Assembly (NCBI GenBank): GCA_902516225.1
Contig: CABXXS010000004.1
Location: 1-42,991 of the forward strand
Source of the DNA: Puniceicoccaceae bacterium
GTDB lineage: Bacteria; Verrucomicrobiota; Verrucomicrobiae; Opitutales; Coraliomargaritaceae
DNA: 42,991 bases
Direction of reading: 5' to 3'
Shown here: piece by piece, positions 34,823 through 42,991 of the stretch
How the letters are laid out: each line of letters begins with the position of its first letter
Position numbering within the stretch: position 1 is the first letter of the stretch
Made by a program: the position numbers and the translations under genes
Notes under the pieces: model-generated
Told to the model about the DNA's origin: nothing
The model's input: only the letters and a program-made list of their open reading frames with translations
Databases searched by the model: none

Positions 34823-36922
34823 ATGAAACTTAAAAGCCTACTCATAATTCCGCTGCTTGTAACTTCCTTATCGGCTTCTACCTATCTAGATAAATCAGGT
34901 ATCAGCCGAGCTATTTTATACAATTGGGTAGACCAAGATCATCCTTACTCAGGCACCAATCTAACCCCTGGTGCTAACCTAACTGATGCTTTCCTCCAGG
35001 GAAGTCTTCTCACTAATGCTGACCTAGCTGGCGCTGACCTAGCTGGCGCTGACCTAAGTGGTGCTGACCTAAGTGGTGCTGACCTAAATGGTGCTGACCT
35101 AACTGGCGCTGACCTCAGGTATACTATTCTCAATGGTGCTGAACTCATCGAGGCTGTTTTTACAAATGTAGCGGCCTCTAATGCTGACCTAACTGGCGCT
35201 AACCTCACCGGCGCTGACTTAACTGGCGTTGATCTCAATAGCGCTAACCTCACCGGTGCTGACCTAGATGGTGTTAACATCACCGGTGTTAAACTCTCTA
35301 ATGCTGACCTAACTGGCGCTAACCTCACAGGAGTCATAAGTGGAAATATTACTGGGACTCCAACGCTCCCTTCAGGTTATAAAATGTTTGGTGGATATAT
35401 TATTGGTCCTGGTGCTGACCTCACAGGTGTTAACCTCACCGGTGCTAACCTAGATGGTGTTAACCTCACCGGTGTTGTCCTCACCGGCGCTAACCTCACA
35501 GGAGTCATAAGTGGAAATATTACTGGGACTCCAACGCTCCCTTCAGGTTATGAAATGTTTGGTGGATATATTGTTGGTCCTAGTGTTGACCTCACAGGTG
35601 CTGTCCTCACAGCTGCTGACCTCTCGGGTTTTGACCTCTCTGGTGCTGATCTCACAGGAGTCATAAGTGGGAACATTACTGGAACCCCAACACTCCCTTC
35701 AGGTTATCAAATGGTTGGTGGATATATTATTGGTCCTGGTGCTGACCTCACAGGTGCTAACCTCACCGGTGCTAACCTAGATGGTGTTAACCTCACCGGT
35801 GTTGATCTCACTGGATTAATAAGTGGAAACATTACCGGGACTCCGACTCTCCCAACAAACTATGCATTAGAAAATGGATACATTATTGGTCCTTATGTTA
35901 ACTTGTCTGCTGATGACTTAACTGATGCTTTAGGAGGTGGGAATTCCATTACGCAGGAAGTATATAACACAGTGGTTGCCGCTAGAGATACTGCACTTGC
36001 CGCTCAAGCCAATGCTGAAACCGCTAGAGATAATGCACTTGCTGACAAAGCTACAGCAGAAACTGCTCAAGCCAATGCTGAAACCGCTAGAGATAATGCT
36101 TTAGCTGGCAAAGCTACAGCAGAAACTGCTCTAGCCAATGCTGAAACCGCTAGAGATAATGCACTTGCTGACAAAGCTACAGCAGAAACTGCTCAAGCCA
36201 ATGCTGAGGCAGAAAGAGATTCTCGACCTACACAAGTAGCCTACGACACAGTTGTAGCCGAAAGTAATGCTAAATTAACCTTAGACGAAGTTAAAGACCT
36301 TCGTGCTGGCTCTACAATGATAGAAGTCTCTAACAATGAAGCTACTATTGAGTTGGAAATGCATCAAAGTAACGATCTTCAAACATGGAGTAAGGTAGGT
36401 GAATCGATCAGCATGACTGTTCCTGCTGATTCGAACACTAAGTTCTTTAGGCATGCATTTAGTAGTTCTAATTCTACTGATGGCTCCGACTCGTCCGATG
36501 ATACCACTTTAGAATTTACTTTTATTGGTACAAATAATCATGACTTCGGTGCTTATTATGGTAACGAGGCGATAATTTCTACAGCTAATATCCCACTACA
36601 TGAAGCAGATTCAAATATATATTATACAACTAGCTATGAAGTAATAGAGTGGTCTAGTAGCACTCCGATTGGTGGTTCTACATATGGCAGGCCAACAGTC
36701 ACAGTTGCACAGACTAATTCTCTGGTTGGATATAATTTGAAAATACGTTTTTTCAAGTATGATTCCAGTAATGCTAACAACTTCAGCAGTAGTGGGCCTA
36801 TATTAACAATAGATGGCGATTCTCTGGCGCAACAAGAGCAGACAGTACTATCTGCTTCAGGTATAGGAGTTTCATCTCAGTTAGGTTATTCTGTTCGTGT
36901 ATGGAAAGAAGCTAAGCCATAA
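34823..36922 (+). CDS. Secreted pentapeptide-repeat / coiled-coil mosaic protein
   Basis: A 699-residue protein from the ATG at 34823 (signal peptide MKLKSLLIIPLLVTSLSAST). Residues about 45-370 are pentapeptide repeats (A-D/N-L-x-x), a right-handed beta-helix, interrupted four times by a GNITGTPTLP module spaced about 170 bp apart. Residues 385-465 form an Ala/Glu-rich coiled coil built from 21-residue repeats. The shared D-x-R-x-G-S-T ... W ... FFR domain follows at about residues 490-550, but it is not terminal here: about 150 Ser/Thr/Tyr-rich residues of unknown fold come after it. No catalytic motif is seen. It is probably an exported surface-layer or adhesion protein, carried on the same element as the neighbouring BspA-like gene. 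Confidence 0.83.
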   Translation: MKLKSLLIIPLLVTSLSASTYLDKSGISRAILYNWVDQDHPYSGTNLTPGANLTDAFLQGSLLTNADLAGADLAGADLSGADLSGADLNGADLTGADLRYTILNGAELIEAVFTNVAASNADLTGANLTGADLTGVDLNSANLTGADLDGVNITGVKLSNADLTGANLTGVISGNITGTPTLPSGYKMFGGYIIGPGADLTGVNLTGANLDGVNLTGVVLTGANLTGVISGNITGTPTLPSGYEMFGGYIVGPSVDLTGAVLTAADLSGFDLSGADLTGVISGNITGTPTLPSGYQMVGGYIIGPGADLTGANLTGANLDGVNLTGVDLTGLISGNITGTPTLPTNYALENGYIIGPYVNLSADDLTDALGGGNSITQEVYNTVVAARDTALAAQANAETARDNALADKATAETAQANAETARDNALAGKATAETALANAETARDNALADKATAETAQANAEAERDSRPTQVAYDTVVAESNAKLTLDEVKDLRAGSTMIEVSNNEATIELEMHQSNDLQTWSKVGESISMTVPADSNTKFFRHAFSSSNSTDGSDSSDDTTLEFTFIGTNNHDFGAYYGNEAIISTANIPLHEADSNIYYTTSYEVIEWSSSTPIGGSTYGRPTVTVAQTNSLVGYNLKIRFFKYDSSNANNFSSSGPILTIDGDSLAQQEQTVLSASGIGVSSQLGYSVRVWKEAKP
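35979..36213 (+). repeat. 63-bp tandem repeats encoding the coiled coil
   Basis: About three and a half units of 63 bp encode AETARDNALADKATAETAQAN-type 21-residue units. The nearly identical units suggest recent expansion and possible length variation between strains. Confidence 0.75.
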
Positions 36923-37173
36923 TAAGGCACCCGCTTCTACCGCTTCAAGATGGCGGAATAATTTTTAGAAGGCACTTGATGTATATATAAACCATCAAGA
37001 GACCAGCCAATCGAACCCCCGCCCCCCTACTCTAAATTCCTCCAAATTCCTACGAACTTCCTGACCTAATATTAGCTTTTATGACCTCTATTATCGCGAG
37101 GTAGTAAAGTAGCATATTTATAATATACTGTAGTAGATACACTTACAGATTACATTATTTTCTAGGGTGCGGT
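36923..37173. other. Gap with no gene, before the right tmRNA repeat
   Basis: A short GC-rich hairpin (CCGC/GCGG, 36940-36956) followed by AATAATTTTT could end the preceding transcript. A CTTGATG/CATCAAG inverted repeat lies at 36975-36999. I find no coding frame of note. The sequence then runs into the tmRNA-derived repeat at 37174. Confidence 0.5.
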
Positions 37174-37262
37174 TTCGACTCCCGCCACCTCCACCATTTT
37201 CCCCTATGTAAATAGGGTTGTTTCCAAATTATTGCCCGATTATTGCACACATTTTGATGGGC
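37174..37262 (+). repeat. Right copy of 89-bp direct repeat, with tmRNA 3'-end remnant (attR-like)
   Basis: TTCGACTCCCGCC and the acceptor end with CCA (37174-37196) repeat the tmRNA 3' end, followed by 66 bp that match the sequence after the intact tmRNA. No tmRNA body precedes it, so it is a remnant, not a gene. It marks the right end of a roughly 5.1-kb segment (32101-37173). Confidence 0.85.
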
Positions 37263-37322
37263 GTATCGAGTACCCTAATAGTTTACATTTGATGACAGTA
37301 TAAATATACCTTATCTACAGGT

Positions 37323-37727
37323 ATGAATTTATTAATCATATTAGTTTCTTTTTTGCTAGGGGCATTAGTATTTTTTGCCTCTATTGTTTCGCCTACAGTT
37401 TTTAAAAGCATCCCTCTCGAGCAAGGTAGTAAATTCCTTAGAGCCTTATTTCCTAAACTTTTTTTATTTGGATCAGCCATTAGTTTTATTTCATCATTAA
37501 TCGCATATAGCATTAATTTTGCAGTTTTTATAATATTGGTCACATCAGCGTCATTATTCCTAATAAACAGGAATGTCTTAACTCCCAAAATCAATGAGTA
37601 CAGGGATAAAGAATTAGAGGGAAATAAAGAAGCTGGGAAGATATTTTCGAAGCTGCATCATCTCTCAGTAGGTTTTTTTTTAGCTAACTTAGCTCTATTA
37701 ATAAGTTCTCTAATACTTTTGATTTAG
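37323..37727 (+). CDS. DUF4149-like four-helix membrane protein
   Basis: A 134-residue membrane protein with four hydrophobic segments (about residues 2-22, 45-65, 67-82, 112-133). The first segment carries LLGALVFFASIVSPTVFKSI, and a late FSKLHHLSVGFFLANL motif is present; both resemble the DUF4149/TMEM205-like family, whose function is not established. It lies 60 bp after the right tmRNA repeat and just before a degenerate R2 repeat, so it may belong to an older insertion or to the chromosome beyond the element. The region is AT-rich. Confidence 0.8.
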   Translation: MNLLIILVSFLLGALVFFASIVSPTVFKSIPLEQGSKFLRALFPKLFLFGSAISFISSLIAYSINFAVFIILVTSASLFLINRNVLTPKINEYRDKELEGNKEAGKIFSKLHHLSVGFFLANLALLISSLILLI

Positions 37728-37760
37728 CTCTCTAAATAAACGTAATCCTTAAGTCCTCAG

Positions 37761-37828
37761 GATGTCTCGTCCTTGCACATGGATACTGACCTAGGAGTCA
37801 TTACAAGCCCTTTGCTCCACTATTTCTT
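37761..37828 (+). repeat. R2 repeat, diverged copy c
   Basis: A shorter relative of the R2 repeats: CGTCCTTGCACATGGATACTG is followed by ACCTAGGAGTC and CAAGCCCTTTG. The core inverted repeat has one mismatch (CCTTG-CA-CATGG, 37771-37782). It lies after the DUF4149-like gene and downstream of the leftward dehydrogenase gene ending at 37863. Confidence 0.7.
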
Positions 37829-37862
37829 GTTGATTAAGAAACTATGAATTCTTTAGGTTATT

Positions 37863-40151
37863 CTATTCCACCACTACTCTAAAGAATGCTTGACCCTCTA
37901 GTGAGTAAGCTTCGGTAAACTTTCCACCATTTACAGTTGTGTCCTCAGAGTTTGTAAAATCTAGATCGTCGGACTTCTCTAGAGTAATTTGACTACCCTC
38001 GTCGCCTATTATGGTGAGCTCTACCTCATCTGTTGTAGTGCTAATGTCGAGATGCGCTAAAGGGACTATCTTGTATAGGCTACTTTGACCGTTGCTATTA
38101 CCTACAAAATAAATCTCACCTGCTGCATCCACACTGAATGCACGGACATCAGAAAGTAACGGTCTGTCGGTGACACCGATCTGGAATCTTTTTAATGTAG
38201 GCGTGTTATTTAAGCCTTCCACGTAGAAAAGTTCTCCTGGTGGTTGGAAAGGGCCATAATCACCACAAATGTAAGCACCCTGCAGTCTTGGGATTAGTGA
38301 CCCCCTGTAGATATGCCCTCCGATAATATTAGCGTACCCCTGACCATGATCGTATTCTACGATAGGGTCTTCTAGTCCGTTTATAGGGGGGGCATTATAA
38401 AGAGAGCCGATATTACCACTTACAGGGTCGAACAAGAAACTCCCTTCCTTCGCCCTCCAACCGTAATTTTTTCCAGGAAGAACTTTGTTGACCTCTTGAA
38501 CAGTATTTTGGCCAGAATCTGAAGAATAGATCTCTCCGGTAGCAGGGTCTTGAGAGAAGGTCCAAGGATTCCTAAATCCATAAGCGTATATTTCTGGAAG
38601 ATAAGTTGGATGGCCTACGAATGGATTGTCGGCAGGTATCCCGTATTTTCCGTTGGCGCTATTATTACCATCTGGATCTATGCGAATGAGTGTACCCAAT
38701 ATGTTCGTGGCGTCTGCCCCATTTCCAATAGCAGAATGGCCATTACCAGTATCGTTCGCATCGCCGCCATCACCAATAGCTACCATCAGTAAGCCATCCG
38801 TATCAAAGAAAAGATGCCCACCGTTGTGATTAGACCCAATAACCGCAAATGAATTAGCAGTTGGTTGTTCAAACCTAAGTATTTCGGTATCCACATAGGA
38901 ATCGCTAAAATCAAAAATACCATCTGAGTTATCATCTGTGATGGTTCTTTTTATTATTACACTGTGATGGTCAATATTGTCATATTCTGTCCCTTCCATT
39001 ATATGAGTGTTAGGTAAAACAGTGAAGTCAGCAGTCGCATTTCCCTTTAAATAGCTGGCATAGAAAAATAATGTTCCATCGCTAGCAAAACTTGGGCTAA
39101 GGGCCAGGCCTAGAAGGCCACGTTCGTCATATGGAGCAATGCTGAAGAGAGGTATTATATTCGACGATACATCTATAAGATTATTAGGCGAAATAGAACC
39201 GCCTGAATTCAAGACCCTTACTCTACCCTCTTGCTCAACTAAGAAAAGTCTTCCTGTTCCATCATTAGGATCTGCTACACCGATAAGGTGCGAAAGACCT
39301 GAAACAACTGTTTGCAGTCCTACAGCAATCTCCCCCTGCGGAACATCCGGCAAGGGATCAGAAATAAGCTGGTCGTTAAAAAAGTATCCTTTATTGGAAT
39401 CGTCCTGGGCTGAAACCCAATAATTTGGATTGGTAGCATCTAGTGCGATTAGCTGCAGATGACCAGTACCTGATAGACTGCTAACATACTCTTTTGTCTC
39501 ACCAGCACTAAAACTAGTACCAGCTAGTATTGTTATAGAATCTCCAAGAATGTTACTAATTACTGAGTCTGATTCTAATGTTCCGCTATCATCACCGAAG
39601 TAAGTAACTTCTATGTAGTCCGCTGCTCGATCTACCTCAGTAATGATTAATCGAGTGCTGTTTATATACGAAGGAGGATCACCAACATTCAACGCAGAAA
39701 CCATTGTTGAATGTCCTATTCTGGTGCAAAAATAATGAAGCTGTTCGCTGTAAGTTAGAGGGATGGTGATGGACATGCTCTGACTCGAGACTATTCCATT
39801 AAAACGGTCCAAAGTTGCGCTACTAGTTACAGGTAAAGTCAATGTGCCAAGATGATAAGAGCCTGAAGACTGCGGGGTATCACTTAAATAAAAAGGATGA
39901 CCGTAACCAGAAATCTTGTGGAACGTGTAGGTGTTCCCCTTATAAAATTCGTAATTAGATAATGTAATCTTATTACTTCCTGATTGATCAGTAAAGAAGC
40001 TATAAAACTCACCATCGCCATAGAAGTAACCACTACCTACATAAATGTCACTCGGTGCTGGGGTCTGGGCAGACAGAGAAGATGTAATAACAAAAGAGGT
40101 AAACAATATGTTTAAGGGACCTCTTAAAGTGAGAAATTTAAATAAGGGCAT
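37863..40151 (-). CDS. Secreted cupredoxin-like / lamin-tail / PQQ-type sugar dehydrogenase fusion
   Basis: A 762-residue protein with a signal peptide (cleavage near SLSAQT, residue 29). Residues 35-155 resemble a blue-copper cupredoxin: GHPFYLS with His85, then YFCTRIGHSTM with Cys142, His147 and Met150 as probable copper ligands. Residues 165-265 look like a lamin-tail/beta-sandwich domain (LIITEVDRAADYIEVTYFG). Residues 280-690 are a soluble glucose/sorbosone dehydrogenase-type beta-propeller, with ERGLLGLALSPSF, NHNGGHLFFDTDGLLMVAIGDGG and AYGFRNPWTFSQDP. Such enzymes use PQQ, so the copper domain could accept the electrons. The C-terminus ends in a beta domain closing FFRV. It lies leftward, after the DUF4149-like gene and repeat c. 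The substrate is unknown. Confidence 0.85.
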   Translation of the reverse strand: MPLFKFLTLRGPLNILFTSFVITSSLSAQTPAPSDIYVGSGYFYGDGEFYSFFTDQSGSNKITLSNYEFYKGNTYTFHKISGYGHPFYLSDTPQSSGSYHLGTLTLPVTSSATLDRFNGIVSSQSMSITIPLTYSEQLHYFCTRIGHSTMVSALNVGDPPSYINSTRLIITEVDRAADYIEVTYFGDDSGTLESDSVISNILGDSITILAGTSFSAGETKEYVSSLSGTGHLQLIALDATNPNYWVSAQDDSNKGYFFNDQLISDPLPDVPQGEIAVGLQTVVSGLSHLIGVADPNDGTGRLFLVEQEGRVRVLNSGGSISPNNLIDVSSNIIPLFSIAPYDERGLLGLALSPSFASDGTLFFYASYLKGNATADFTVLPNTHIMEGTEYDNIDHHSVIIKRTITDDNSDGIFDFSDSYVDTEILRFEQPTANSFAVIGSNHNGGHLFFDTDGLLMVAIGDGGDANDTGNGHSAIGNGADATNILGTLIRIDPDGNNSANGKYGIPADNPFVGHPTYLPEIYAYGFRNPWTFSQDPATGEIYSSDSGQNTVQEVNKVLPGKNYGWRAKEGSFLFDPVSGNIGSLYNAPPINGLEDPIVEYDHGQGYANIIGGHIYRGSLIPRLQGAYICGDYGPFQPPGELFYVEGLNNTPTLKRFQIGVTDRPLLSDVRAFSVDAAGEIYFVGNSNGQSSLYKIVPLAHLDISTTTDEVELTIIGDEGSQITLEKSDDLDFTNSEDTTVNGGKFTEAYSLEGQAFFRVVVE

Positions 40152-40350
40152 AATGATTCAACGAGCTAGTTAGAAATTCATTACAAAGTTTTGTTACCAA
40201 TTAAGCAGAAACTACAGCTTAGCCTACTTAATTCGGCAAAGAATACCTAAATACAACAAATGAAAGTACGATGGTCTGATCCGCAAACCTTAGATAACAG
40301 GTAAATAAAGGTAACTACTAGATCCTTAGAGACCCATAAATGATCCCAGA

Positions 40351-40830
40351 TTAACTAGCTAAAGCTTTCAATGCTCCATTAGACCACTCCTCAAAATCGT
40401 CGTCAAAATCAACGTCACAATCTTTTCTATCATAGATACGAGTAGCTCCTAATTTCTCGAGACGGGCATCAAAATCCTTACCTGATCTACAAAAGTACTC
40501 GTAACTTGTGTCACCAAGAGCTAGGACAGAATATTTTAACTGGCTAAGTAGCGGGGCGGAATCTGAATCAAGAGATTCGTACAAATCAAGTGCATCGTCA
40601 GGCGGTTCTCCATCGCCCCAAGTACTCACAATAACTAGCAAATTAACTACGCTTTTTAGCGCTGATAATTCTATATCTAGCATGTTGCTTATTTTAGTTG
40701 TGAAGCCCATTTCGTTTGCTTTTTCAGCTGCTTCATCAGCGAGTGCTTCAGCATTGCCGGTCTCGGTACCGAATAAAATGAGTAAATCTTTTGAATCGCT
40801 TGATCCTTCTACTGCTAATTCGTCTGTCAT
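40351..40830 (-). CDS. Flavodoxin / CysJ-type FMN domain protein
   Basis: A 159-residue single-domain FMN-binding electron carrier. The phosphate loop is FGTETGNAEALA near residue 20, the first aromatic-bearing loop is STWGDGEPPDDA, and the second is ALGDTSYEYFC. These loops resemble the flavodoxin domain of sulfite reductase flavoprotein (CysJ) more than classical long-chain flavodoxins, but no FAD or NADPH domain follows. It therefore depends on a separate reductase. The acidic tail (DCDVDFDDDFEEW) fits a docking surface. It stands alone, with gaps of about 200 bp to the dehydrogenase gene and 171 bp to the membrane protein gene. A link to sulfur metabolism is possible but unproven. Confidence 0.88.
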   Translation of the reverse strand: MTDELAVEGSSDSKDLLILFGTETGNAEALADEAAEKANEMGFTTKISNMLDIELSALKSVVNLLVIVSTWGDGEPPDDALDLYESLDSDSAPLLSQLKYSVLALGDTSYEYFCRSGKDFDARLEKLGATRIYDRKDCDVDFDDDFEEWSNGALKALAS

Positions 40831-41001
40831 ATTTCTAATATAATTAATTTAATATATAATAATAGCTTAATGGGTTAGTTTTTCCAAGTCTTGCAAATTA
40901 AAATATGAAATAATTAAGGATACTAATTCTCTTAATAAAAAATATTTAACTAGGTCTATATCGAAAGAAATGATGAAGGTACGACCGATAGCCTGAATAT
41001 G

Positions 41002-41394
41002 CTACTTGTTTCTACGAACAAACAAAAAAGACTGAACACAGTGATAAGTAAATAAACCGCCCGTTACTACCATCATAATCTGTGACAAATCAGCCCAGAA
41101 TCTTTCTCCAAATACATCTTGGAGATTTGAGAGCACACGAAATCCGCCCAAAAAGGCGAGTAATCCGAAGGTGACTACTATATGCATGAAAAGTTTTTTC
41201 TTATTGGGAACTTTTATCGCTAAGATGGCAAATAGGCTAATTAACACCCCAATAAAGCTAGGGATTAAAGCAGTCGGAGAGCCACTACCGCTTACTATTT
41301 TAACAATTAAACCCCATGCTATCAAAAAGGAACCATAGTATAGGGAAATAGCCTCCATATTCTTACCTAATATTTTATATTCTATATTACTCAT
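41002..41394 (-). CDS. Conserved four-helix membrane protein
   Basis: A 130-residue integral membrane protein with four hydrophobic segments (about residues 15-33, 43-60, 70-85, 102-124). The pattern SLYYGSFLIAWG ... SPTALIPSFIGVLI ... KKLFMHIVVTFGLLAFLGG is one I associate with a widely distributed uncharacterised family; the His-containing third helix is conserved in it. No enzymatic motif is visible. The start could be at the ATG at 41394 or at the Met 12 codons later. It is a single gene between flavodoxin and lysS, 67 bp after lysS, and may be transcribed with lysS. Confidence 0.8.
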   Translation of the reverse strand: MSNIEYKILGKNMEAISLYYGSFLIAWGLIVKIVSGSGSPTALIPSFIGVLISLFAILAIKVPNKKKLFMHIVVTFGLLAFLGGFRVLSNLQDVFGERFWADLSQIMMVVTGGLFTYHCVQSFLFVRRNK

Positions 41395-41460
41395 AATTTT
41401 TACGATTAATTAGATTTTTACAGGCTTCAATATTAAAGGAACATTTTAACCTAGGGAACG

Positions 41461-42951
41461 CTAGCTCTCTTTCTTTAGAGGCTTCAAACTCGGGAAGAGT
41501 ATCGTATCACGGATACTTTCTGCGCCTGTTAATAGGATGATAAGACGGTCGATACCTAATCCCATGCCGCCCGCCGGAGGCATGCCGTGCTCGAGAGCAT
41601 TTAAGAAATCGCTATCCATATCCTGTTGCTCTTCGCCTACTTGCGCTTCAAACATTTCACGCTGAATGATAGGATCATTTTGCTCAGAATACGCGGGAGC
41701 AATCTCTTGTCCATTAATGCAAAGTTCAAAAACATCGATAGTACTATCGTCTTCTTGAGTAATCTTAGCTAGTGGGCAAAGTTCTTTAGGTATATGTGTA
41801 ACAAAAGTAGGCTCGATGAGCGTGGGCTCAATTAGCTTTTCGAACACATTATTTGTGATCTCGTAGTCCTCGAGTACTCCGTCGACTTCGATACCAAGAG
41901 CACGAGCTTTTTGGAGCTTGTCCTCACGGCTATATTCAAACCATTTCTCATCTCCTGTGCACTCGAGAATTAGATCCTTATATTTGGCTTCGCGCCACTG
42001 GCCACCCAACTGGATAATCGTACCATCTGGGCGGGCAATATCTAAGCTTCCAATCACAGCTTGCGCGACATGTTGAATAAGACTTTGAGTCAACTCCATC
42101 ATTCCACGGAAATCGGTATATGCTTGGTAAAGCTCCAGCATAGTGAACTCAGGGTTGTGCCGCCTAGATAGACCCTCATTTCGGAAGACACGACCGATCT
42201 CAAAAACACGATCCTCACCAGCCACGAGCATACGTTTGAGATAAAGCTCAAGGGCAATACGCATGTAAAAATCGCAGTCTAGGGCATTAGAATGAGTGAC
42301 AAAGGGACGCGCAGCAGCTCCACCTGCTACAGATTGCAACATGGGAGTTTCCACCTCGGTAAAATCACGATCCCAAAGAAAGATGCGCATCTCTTGTATG
42401 ATCTTTGCTCTCTGTTTAAAACGTAAACGTGAGTCTTTATTAACTATTAGGTCTAAATAGCGCTGGCGGTAGATCTTATCATCATCTGTGAGGCCAGACC
42501 ACTTCTCAGGGAGCGGTCGTAGGGACTTAGAAACAAGTGTGTAGCTCTGCGCGCGGACCGTTATTTCGCCAGTCTTAGTCTTAAATAGGCGTCCTTCCAC
42601 CCCAATTATGTCGCCTACATCTAACTTTTTAAAATAAGTATTATACTCGCCTTCGGGAAGCTCGTCGCGCGTGACATAGGCTTGGATCTGCCCGTCGCGA
42701 TCCTGAATTTTAATAAAACTAGCCTTACCCATTACACGAAATACTACGATACGTCCCGCGACAGCTACCTTAGGTTGCTCCTCATCAGGAATACCTTCCT
42801 CGTAAAGACCAGCCGCTCCTTTGGAGGTGTGAGTCTGCGTGCAATTGGAAGCGAATGGGTTCCTGCCTTCTTCGCAAAGTTTCTCGAGCTTCTCTAAGCG
42901 TACTGCATAAAGGTCGTGGGTATTTTCAGGACTATTTTTTTGCTCTGTCAT
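41461..42951 (-). CDS. lysS: Lysyl-tRNA synthetase (class II)
   Basis: Charges tRNA-Lys; class II enzyme of 496 residues, close to the usual length. An N-terminal OB-fold anticodon-binding domain (about residues 55-150, with VAVAGRIVVFRVMGKASFIKIQD) is followed by the catalytic domain. Motif 1 includes FLWDRDFTEVETPML, motif 2 FRNEGLSRRHNPEFTMLE, and motif 3 MGLGIDRLIILLTGAESIRDTILFP. The start ATG at 42951 is 40 bp from the right window edge, and no promoter can be judged. An acidic N-terminus rich in Glu and Asn precedes the first domain. Confidence 0.97.
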   Translation of the reverse strand: MTEQKNSPENTHDLYAVRLEKLEKLCEEGRNPFASNCTQTHTSKGAAGLYEEGIPDEEQPKVAVAGRIVVFRVMGKASFIKIQDRDGQIQAYVTRDELPEGEYNTYFKKLDVGDIIGVEGRLFKTKTGEITVRAQSYTLVSKSLRPLPEKWSGLTDDDKIYRQRYLDLIVNKDSRLRFKQRAKIIQEMRIFLWDRDFTEVETPMLQSVAGGAAARPFVTHSNALDCDFYMRIALELYLKRMLVAGEDRVFEIGRVFRNEGLSRRHNPEFTMLELYQAYTDFRGMMELTQSLIQHVAQAVIGSLDIARPDGTIIQLGGQWREAKYKDLILECTGDEKWFEYSREDKLQKARALGIEVDGVLEDYEITNNVFEKLIEPTLIEPTFVTHIPKELCPLAKITQEDDSTIDVFELCINGQEIAPAYSEQNDPIIQREMFEAQVGEEQQDMDSDFLNALEHGMPPAGGMGLGIDRLIILLTGAESIRDTILFPSLKPLKKES

Positions 42952-42991
42952 TTTGAGATCGCGAATGTGTGCTCATGCCCAGAAATGGCAA

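Noticed and set aside
34945..35337. A leftward 130-codon frame with repeats of LAPVRSA
   Set aside because: It is the antisense of the pentapeptide-repeat coding region; the periodicity comes from the 15-bp repeats on the plus strand.
37150..37200. A second functional tRNA or tmRNA gene
   Set aside because: Only the T-loop and acceptor end are present; no acceptor 5' strand, anticodon or tag frame precedes them.

Overview
The window looks like a chromosomal segment of a marine Verrucomicrobiota bacterium, most likely class Opitutia (Opitutae). This is inferred from a small basic protein family typical of Chlamydiae and Verrucomicrobia, a class-typical HPr kinase, single-copy housekeeping genes, runs of paired Gfo/Idh/MocA and TIM-barrel sugar enzymes, and large secreted repeat proteins. 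I ran no database search, so taxonomy and product names rest on motif recognition.

Layout. 1-3925: two leftward genes for large secreted proteins; the first runs off the left edge. 4153-10235: a rightward run of thrS (lacking the TGS domain), two hypothetical genes, a PhoD-like protein that has lost its metal-site residues, and an RsmB/NOP-family RNA methyltransferase. 10246-18773: leftward genes for a Tat-exported alkaline phosphatase, dnaA (with an AT-rich upstream region holding a DnaA box), hprK, lptB, a lipoprotein, ahcY and metK. A winged-helix regulator gene sits directly upstream of metK with a palindrome in the gap. 19377-19453: tRNA-Asp with its own terminator. 19505-23665: leftward fabZ-fabI-cysC-cysD-cysN (fatty-acid elongation, then sulfate activation). 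23805-28033: rightward cluster of two sugar isomerase-like and two oxidoreductase genes. 28123-31517: lipoprotein, OGG1-type glycosylase, phosphatidylserine decarboxylase, two tandem crcB fluoride channels and the small basic protein.

31756-40151 is the accessory region. A tmRNA gene is followed by an 89-bp direct repeat made of the tmRNA 3' end plus downstream sequence. The second copy lies about 5.1 kb to the right, after two genes for large mosaic secreted proteins (BspA-type LRR plus calcium-binding repeats; pentapeptide plus coiled coil). This is the signature of an element integrated at ssrA, but no integrase gene is visible. A second repeat family (about 133 bp, with a CCTTG-CA-CAAGG core) precedes or separates the genes of this region. 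Beyond it lie a DUF4149-like membrane protein and a cupredoxin / lamin-tail / PQQ-dehydrogenase fusion. Three otherwise unrelated secreted proteins (at 2084, 32364 and 34823) share a roughly 60-residue domain with D-x-R-x-G-S-T and FFR motifs. The window closes with a flavodoxin, a small membrane protein and lysS.

The best candidates for something undescribed are the ssrA-linked, integrase-less array of secreted-protein genes with its repeats, the shared C-terminal domain, and a possible dedicated regulator of the S-adenosylmethionine cycle.
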